Positions 60,567 to 64,000 of a stretch of DNA of 64,000 bases are shown here, one piece after another. A program made the translations under genes and the position numbers. The notes under the pieces are model-generated. The model ran no database searches. It was given only the letters and a program-made list of their open reading frames with translations, and had not been told where the DNA came from. The stretch's first letter is position 1; each line of letters starts with the position of its first letter. Source of the stretch: Pseudomonadota bacterium (GTDB taxonomy: Bacteria > Pseudomonadota > Alphaproteobacteria > Rhizobiales > Pleomorphomonadaceae); contig JAEZHI010000019.1 in NCBI GenBank assembly GCA_023436885.1, positions 62,001 to 126,000 on the forward strand, given 5' to 3'.

Positions 60567-61835
60567 ATGTCTGATAAATCGCCGATCACCAAAGCCTATG
60601 AACTGGCCCGCGAGCATTTTGCTCGCGACGGCATCGATACCGAAGCCGTTCTCGGCAAGCTCGACGCCGTTCCGGTGTCGATGCACTGCTGGCAGGGAGA
60701 CGACGTCAAAGGCTTCGAAAACCCCGATGGTGAACTCACCGGTGGCATCCAGGTCTCGGGCAACTACCCTGGCCGCGCTCGCAATGCAGACCAGTTGCGC
60801 GCCGACCTCGAAAAGGCGATGTCGCTGATCCCGGGTGCCAAGCGGCTCAATCTGCACGCGCTTTATCTCGAAGCGGATCGCAAGGTGGAACGTGACGCCA
60901 TCGAGCCAAAGCACTTCCAGCGCTGGGTCGACTGGGCCAAGGAACGTGGCCTCGGCCTCGATTTCAATCCGTCCTGCTTCTCGCATCCGAAGAGCGCCGA
61001 CAACCGTACGCTCAGCCATCCCGACGCCGGCATCCGCCAGTTCTGGATCGATCATTGCAAGGCGAGCCGCAAGGTATCCGAGCATTTCGGCCGCTCGCTC
61101 GGCACGGCCTCGGTGATGAACATCTGGATCCCTGACGGCTCGAAGGACTATCCCTTCGATCGCTATGGACCACGCGAGACACTGAAAGCAGCGCTCGACG
61201 AGGTGATCTCCGAGAAGATTTCCAAGGAATTCCATTACGACGCCGTCGAGAGCAAGCTGTTCGGCATCGGTGCCGAAGCTTACACGGTCGGGTCCAACGA
61301 GTTCTACATGGGCTACGCGGCGACGCGCGGTACCATGCTCTGCCTCGACGCCGGTCACTTCCATCCGACCGAGGTGGTGTCCGACAAGCTTTCGGCTGTC
61401 TTCCAGTATGTCGATCGTGTGCTGCTGCATGTCTCGCGGCCGATGCGCTGGGACAGCGACCATGTCGTGCTGTTCGACGACGAACTGCAAGCGATCGCCA
61501 ATGAGCTCGTACGCGGCAATATGCTCAATCGTACAGCCATTGGTCTCGATTACTTCGACGCATCGATCAACCGGATCGCGGCCTGGGTCGTCGGGATGCG
61601 CAATATGCGCAAGGCTCTTCTAAAGGCCATGCTGGAGCCGGCAACCAAACTCAAGGCGGCCGAGACCTCGGGCGATCTGGCCCTACGGATGGCGCTGTTC
61701 GAAGAACACAAGACGAGCCCGTGGGCGGCCGTCTGGGATCACTACTGTGAAAGCCGGAACGTGCCGGTCGGCACCGCCTGGTTCGACGTCGTCAAGGCCT
61801 ACGAGCGCGACGTGCTCGCCAAGCGGGAGTCCTGA
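60567..61835 (+). CDS. rhaA: L-rhamnose isomerase
   Basis: A 422-residue metal-dependent isomerase converting L-rhamnose to L-rhamnulose, of the E. coli RhaA type. Conserved segments include VSMHCWQGDDVKGFE, GNYPGRARNADQLRADL, LGLDFNPSCFSHP, DGSKDYPFDRYGPRETL, and the metal-binding LDAGHFHPTEVVSDKLSA. First gene of the operon rhaA-rhaD-rhaR-binding protein; rhaD follows after six bases. Operator-like palindrome 83 bp upstream. Confidence 0.96.
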   Translation: MSDKSPITKAYELAREHFARDGIDTEAVLGKLDAVPVSMHCWQGDDVKGFENPDGELTGGIQVSGNYPGRARNADQLRADLEKAMSLIPGAKRLNLHALYLEADRKVERDAIEPKHFQRWVDWAKERGLGLDFNPSCFSHPKSADNRTLSHPDAGIRQFWIDHCKASRKVSEHFGRSLGTASVMNIWIPDGSKDYPFDRYGPRETLKAALDEVISEKISKEFHYDAVESKLFGIGAEAYTVGSNEFYMGYAATRGTMLCLDAGHFHPTEVVSDKLSAVFQYVDRVLLHVSRPMRWDSDHVVLFDDELQAIANELVRGNMLNRTAIGLDYFDASINRIAAWVVGMRNMRKALLKAMLEPATKLKAAETSGDLALRMALFEEHKTSPWAAVWDHYCESRNVPVGTAWFDVVKAYERDVLAKRES

Positions 61836-61841
61836 GCCACT

Positions 61842-62699
61842 ATGACTGCGAATATGATCGATTCCTGGTTCGTCAAGGCCATGGTAAAGGCCACGACGGA
61901 CTGCTGGGAAAAGGGCTGGGACGAGCGCAACGGCGGCAACATCAGCTTGCGGCTCACAGATGAAGATCTCGCGCCGTATCTCGCAAGCATTCGCGAGCCA
62001 CGCCGCATTCCGATGACGGAGCCCCTGCCCGCCATAGCTGGGCAGAGCTACATCGTCACCGGCACGGGCAAGTTCTTCCGCAACGTCCAGCTCGATCCGG
62101 AGAACAACCTCGGCGTGGTGCGCGTCGGTGCCGACGGTAGCTTCCTGGAAGTGCTCTGGGGCTATCGGGATGGCGGTGCACCAACGTCGGAATACTCAAG
62201 TCACTTCAAGGGCCACATCGCCCGCCAGAACGCGACCAACGGCAGCGACCGCGTCGTTCTGCACTGCCATGCCACCAACCTGATCGCGCTGACCTACGTG
62301 CTGGACTGGAGCGACGCCAATGTGACGCGTGCTCTGTGGGAAGGCTCCACCGAGTGTCTGGTGGTGTTCCCAGATGGGGTCGGCACCATGCCCTGGCTGG
62401 TGCCGGGAACCGACCAAATGGGTGATGCCACGTGCCGTCTGCTCGCCAAGCGCCCCTTGGTGCTCTGGCCGTTCCACGGCGTGTTCGGTGTTGGCCCGAC
62501 GCTCGACGACGCCTTCGGTCTGGTCGACACCGCCGAGAAGGCAGCCGAGATCCTTGTGAAGGTGGTGTCGATGGGCGGACCGCGCCAGTCAATGACCACG
62601 CAGGATCTCGTCGACCTCGCCGCCCGCTTCAAGGTGGTACCGCAGCCCGAAGCCATGGCGCTTGACGGCTGGAAGCTCACAGACCGCAAGCCCGGTTAA
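61842..62699 (+). CDS. rhaD: Rhamnulose-1-phosphate aldolase
   Basis: A 285-residue class II zinc aldolase splitting L-rhamnulose 1-phosphate into dihydroxyacetone phosphate and L-lactaldehyde. Strong similarity to E. coli RhaD: SWFVKAMVKATTDCWEKGWDERNGGN, VTGTGKFFRNVQLDPE, the zinc ligands in VLHCHATNLIALTYVL, EGSTECLVVFPDGVG and LWPFHGVFGVGPTLD. The kinase (RhaB) that must act before it is not in the window and is probably downstream. It starts six bases after rhaA. Confidence 0.96.
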   Translation: MTANMIDSWFVKAMVKATTDCWEKGWDERNGGNISLRLTDEDLAPYLASIREPRRIPMTEPLPAIAGQSYIVTGTGKFFRNVQLDPENNLGVVRVGADGSFLEVLWGYRDGGAPTSEYSSHFKGHIARQNATNGSDRVVLHCHATNLIALTYVLDWSDANVTRALWEGSTECLVVFPDGVGTMPWLVPGTDQMGDATCRLLAKRPLVLWPFHGVFGVGPTLDDAFGLVDTAEKAAEILVKVVSMGGPRQSMTTQDLVDLAARFKVVPQPEAMALDGWKLTDRKPG

Positions 62700-62709
62700 C
62701 GCAATCGAA

Positions 62710-62736
62710 GCCGGCGCTTGCTCCAGCGGCGCCGGC
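62710..62736 (+). terminator. Hairpin between rhaD and rhaR
   Basis: GCCGGCGC pairs with GCGCCGGC around an 11-nt loop. No T-run; more likely a stability element or weak attenuator within the operon. Confidence 0.45.
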
Positions 62737-62776
62737 ACGCCATCGTCCCAGCCCCACTAGGAGCCGAGACAGTCCC

Positions 62777-63589
62777 ATGCATGAACGCGAACGCCACCGC
62801 ATCATCCTTTCCGCCGTCCAGGAACGCCCTATTCTGACGGTGCAGGACATCGTCGAACTGACGGACGCCTCGGAGGCGACGATCCGGCGCGATATCAGCG
62901 CGTTGGCGCTCCAGAACCGGCTAAAGAAAGTGCGTGGTGGCGCCGAGGCACTGCATCCACCTCAGATCGGCGTTCTCGCCGCCCGTTCGTTCCGAGCCGA
63001 CGAGACGGTCAATTCAGCCCAGAAGCGTGCCATCGCGCGGGAAGCCGTGAAGCTGTGTCACGATGGCGAAGCCATCACCATCAACGGTGGCACAACGACT
63101 TTCCCAATGGTGCACTTCCTCGCGCAGATGCGCTTACAGGTGATGACCAATTCGTTCCCGATCGCTGAGCATCTGATCAAGCATTCCAAATGCACGGTGA
63201 TGCTGCCGGCCGGCGCCGTCTATCGCGAGCAGAACATCATTCTGTCGCCCTTCGACAGCGACGGCACCGGGCATTTCTATGCCCGCCGCTTCTTCATGGG
63301 TGCCCGGGGCGTATCACCGCTCGGCGTCATGGAATCGGACTCGCTGATCATCCAGTCCGAACAGCGCCTGATGCGCCAGGCCGACGAACTGGTCGTTCTG
63401 GTTGACAGTTCCAAGTTCAAGACACGGTCCAGCCTGATCCTATGCCCCCTTGAGCGGGTCAGCACGATCATCACGGACGACGGCATCGACGAGCACGACC
63501 GGCGGATGGTGGAGACCGCTGGTATCGAGCTGATCGTCGCAGCCACGGACAAAAAAGAGGACATCCAGAAATCCCCGACCATCGCCTGA
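62777..63589 (+). CDS. DeoR-family transcriptional regulator (RhaR-like)
   Basis: A 270-residue DeoR-type repressor. The N-terminal HTH reads ERHRIILSAVQERPILTVQDIVELTDASEATIRRDISAL, with the DeoR hallmark TIRRDI. The sensor domain has INGGTTTFPMVHFL, the sugar-phosphate-binding loop, and ends with VDSSKFKTRSSLILCPLERV, typical of the family. Located inside the rhamnose operon, it almost certainly controls it, and the palindrome pair at 60221 and 60471 is its likely target. The effector may be rhamnulose or its phosphate. Known rhizobial rhamnose clusters use a DeoR regulator in the same way. Confidence 0.92.
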   Translation: MHERERHRIILSAVQERPILTVQDIVELTDASEATIRRDISALALQNRLKKVRGGAEALHPPQIGVLAARSFRADETVNSAQKRAIAREAVKLCHDGEAITINGGTTTFPMVHFLAQMRLQVMTNSFPIAEHLIKHSKCTVMLPAGAVYREQNIILSPFDSDGTGHFYARRFFMGARGVSPLGVMESDSLIIQSEQRLMRQADELVVLVDSSKFKTRSSLILCPLERVSTIITDDGIDEHDRRMVETAGIELIVAATDKKEDIQKSPTIA

Positions 63590-63641
63590 CAGAGGAGTGA
63601 GGCGAGGGTCGACGGAAGGTCGCAACGGGAGGAGACCCCAA

Positions 63642-64000
63642 ATGACCCTGTTCAAGAAAATGATCGTTACCACGGCTGCCGCCATCGCCCTGATGGCCGG
63701 CCCGGCCAGCGCCGAGAACGTCAAGATTGCGCTCGTGGTCAAGACGCTCGGCAACGGCTTCTTCGACGCGGCCCACAAGGGCGCCGAGGAAGCGGCCAAG
63801 GAGCTCGGTAACGTCGACATCATCTACACCGGCCCGACCACTTCGACCGCTGAGGCGCAGATCGACGTCGTTAACTCGCTGATCGCCCAGAAGGTTGATG
63901 CCATCGCCATCTCTGCCAATGACAAGGACGCCCTTGTCCCGGCTCTCAAGAAGGCCATGCAGCGCGGCATCACCGTCATCTCCTGGGACTCGGGCGTGGC
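63642..64000 (+). CDS. rhaS: Rhamnose ABC transporter substrate-binding protein (5' part)
   Basis: The first 119 codons of a periplasmic binding protein of the ribose/rhamnose (PBP-I) family, cut by the right edge. The signal peptide MTLFKKMIVTTAAAIALMAGPASA is followed by VKIALVVKTLGNGFFDAAHKGAEEAAKEL, then AEAQIDVVNSLIAQKVDAIAISANDKDALVPALKKAM, both typical. GGGAGGAG lies just upstream. Assigned to rhamnose because it follows rhaADR. The permease and ATPase genes should lie beyond the window. Confidence 0.9.
   Translation, partial: MTLFKKMIVTTAAAIALMAGPASAENVKIALVVKTLGNGFFDAAHKGAEEAAKELGNVDIIYTGPTTSTAEAQIDVVNSLIAQKVDAIAISANDKDALVPALKKAMQRGITVISWDSGV

Overview
The window reads as the chromosome of a high-GC alphaproteobacterium of the order Hyphomicrobiales (Rhizobiales). 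The evidence is gene content and order: popZ/tolC/pcm beside valS, the block rnd-ppx-ppk-hdaA-AI-2E permease-CDP-alcohol transferase-purM-purN, trpD/trpC next to a PpiD-like foldase and tpiA, TIGR02301 and DUF1127 proteins, and PhoB-type 11-bp direct repeats. A Pleomorphomonas/Kaistia-like genus is possible, but I cannot fix it from the sequence. I see no phage, transposon, CRISPR array or rRNA.

Layout. 1-8 kb: valS (cut by the left edge), a DUF1127/LysR divergent pair, a Ser/poly-Pro low-complexity protein, ynfA, popZ, tolC, pcm and tRNA-Cys. 8-11 kb: an orphan GH1 protein whose acid/base Glu is Met, small proteins and tRNA-Asn. 11-18 kb: a ROK repressor facing a glucoside operon (GH1, binding protein, two permeases, ATPase) with a matched operator pair. 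18-20 kb: a TetR/SDR divergent pair around a palindrome. 20-24 kb: an apparently PhoB-controlled operon of PhoA-type alkaline phosphatase, a secreted CPFC protein and an FtsX/LolD ABC system with a His-rich periplasmic loop. 24-29 kb: an oxidoreductase, a frameshifted DUF4405 gene with a MarR regulator, a second LysR/DUF1127 pair and sdaA. 29-40 kb: photolyase, RNase D, polyphosphate metabolism, HdaA, membrane proteins and purMN. 40-46 kb: SRAP protein, Nudix hydrolase, several conserved hypotheticals, a GlcD-type oxidase and fabI. 46-54 kb: trpDC, ppiD, yqhA, tpiA, a dihydroorotase-family protein and moaC. 54-59 kb: a membrane diguanylate cyclase, TPP riboswitch-thiM, a KefB-type antiporter and a TetR regulator. 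59.8-64 kb: L-rhamnose catabolism (rhaM, rhaA, rhaD, a DeoR regulator, start of the ABC binding protein) with a duplicated operator.

How the parts work together. Two sugar modules (glucoside and L-rhamnose) each combine uptake, enzymes and a local repressor, and each shows the same palindrome twice in the divergent control region. The 20-24 kb operon links a zinc-dependent phosphatase to what looks like a metal-handling ABC system under phosphate control, and is the best candidate for an under-described system. Most of the rest is housekeeping. Three smaller oddities stand out: the altered GH1 active site, the repeated LysR-DUF1127 pairing, and direct repeats upstream of tolC that resemble CtrA boxes.
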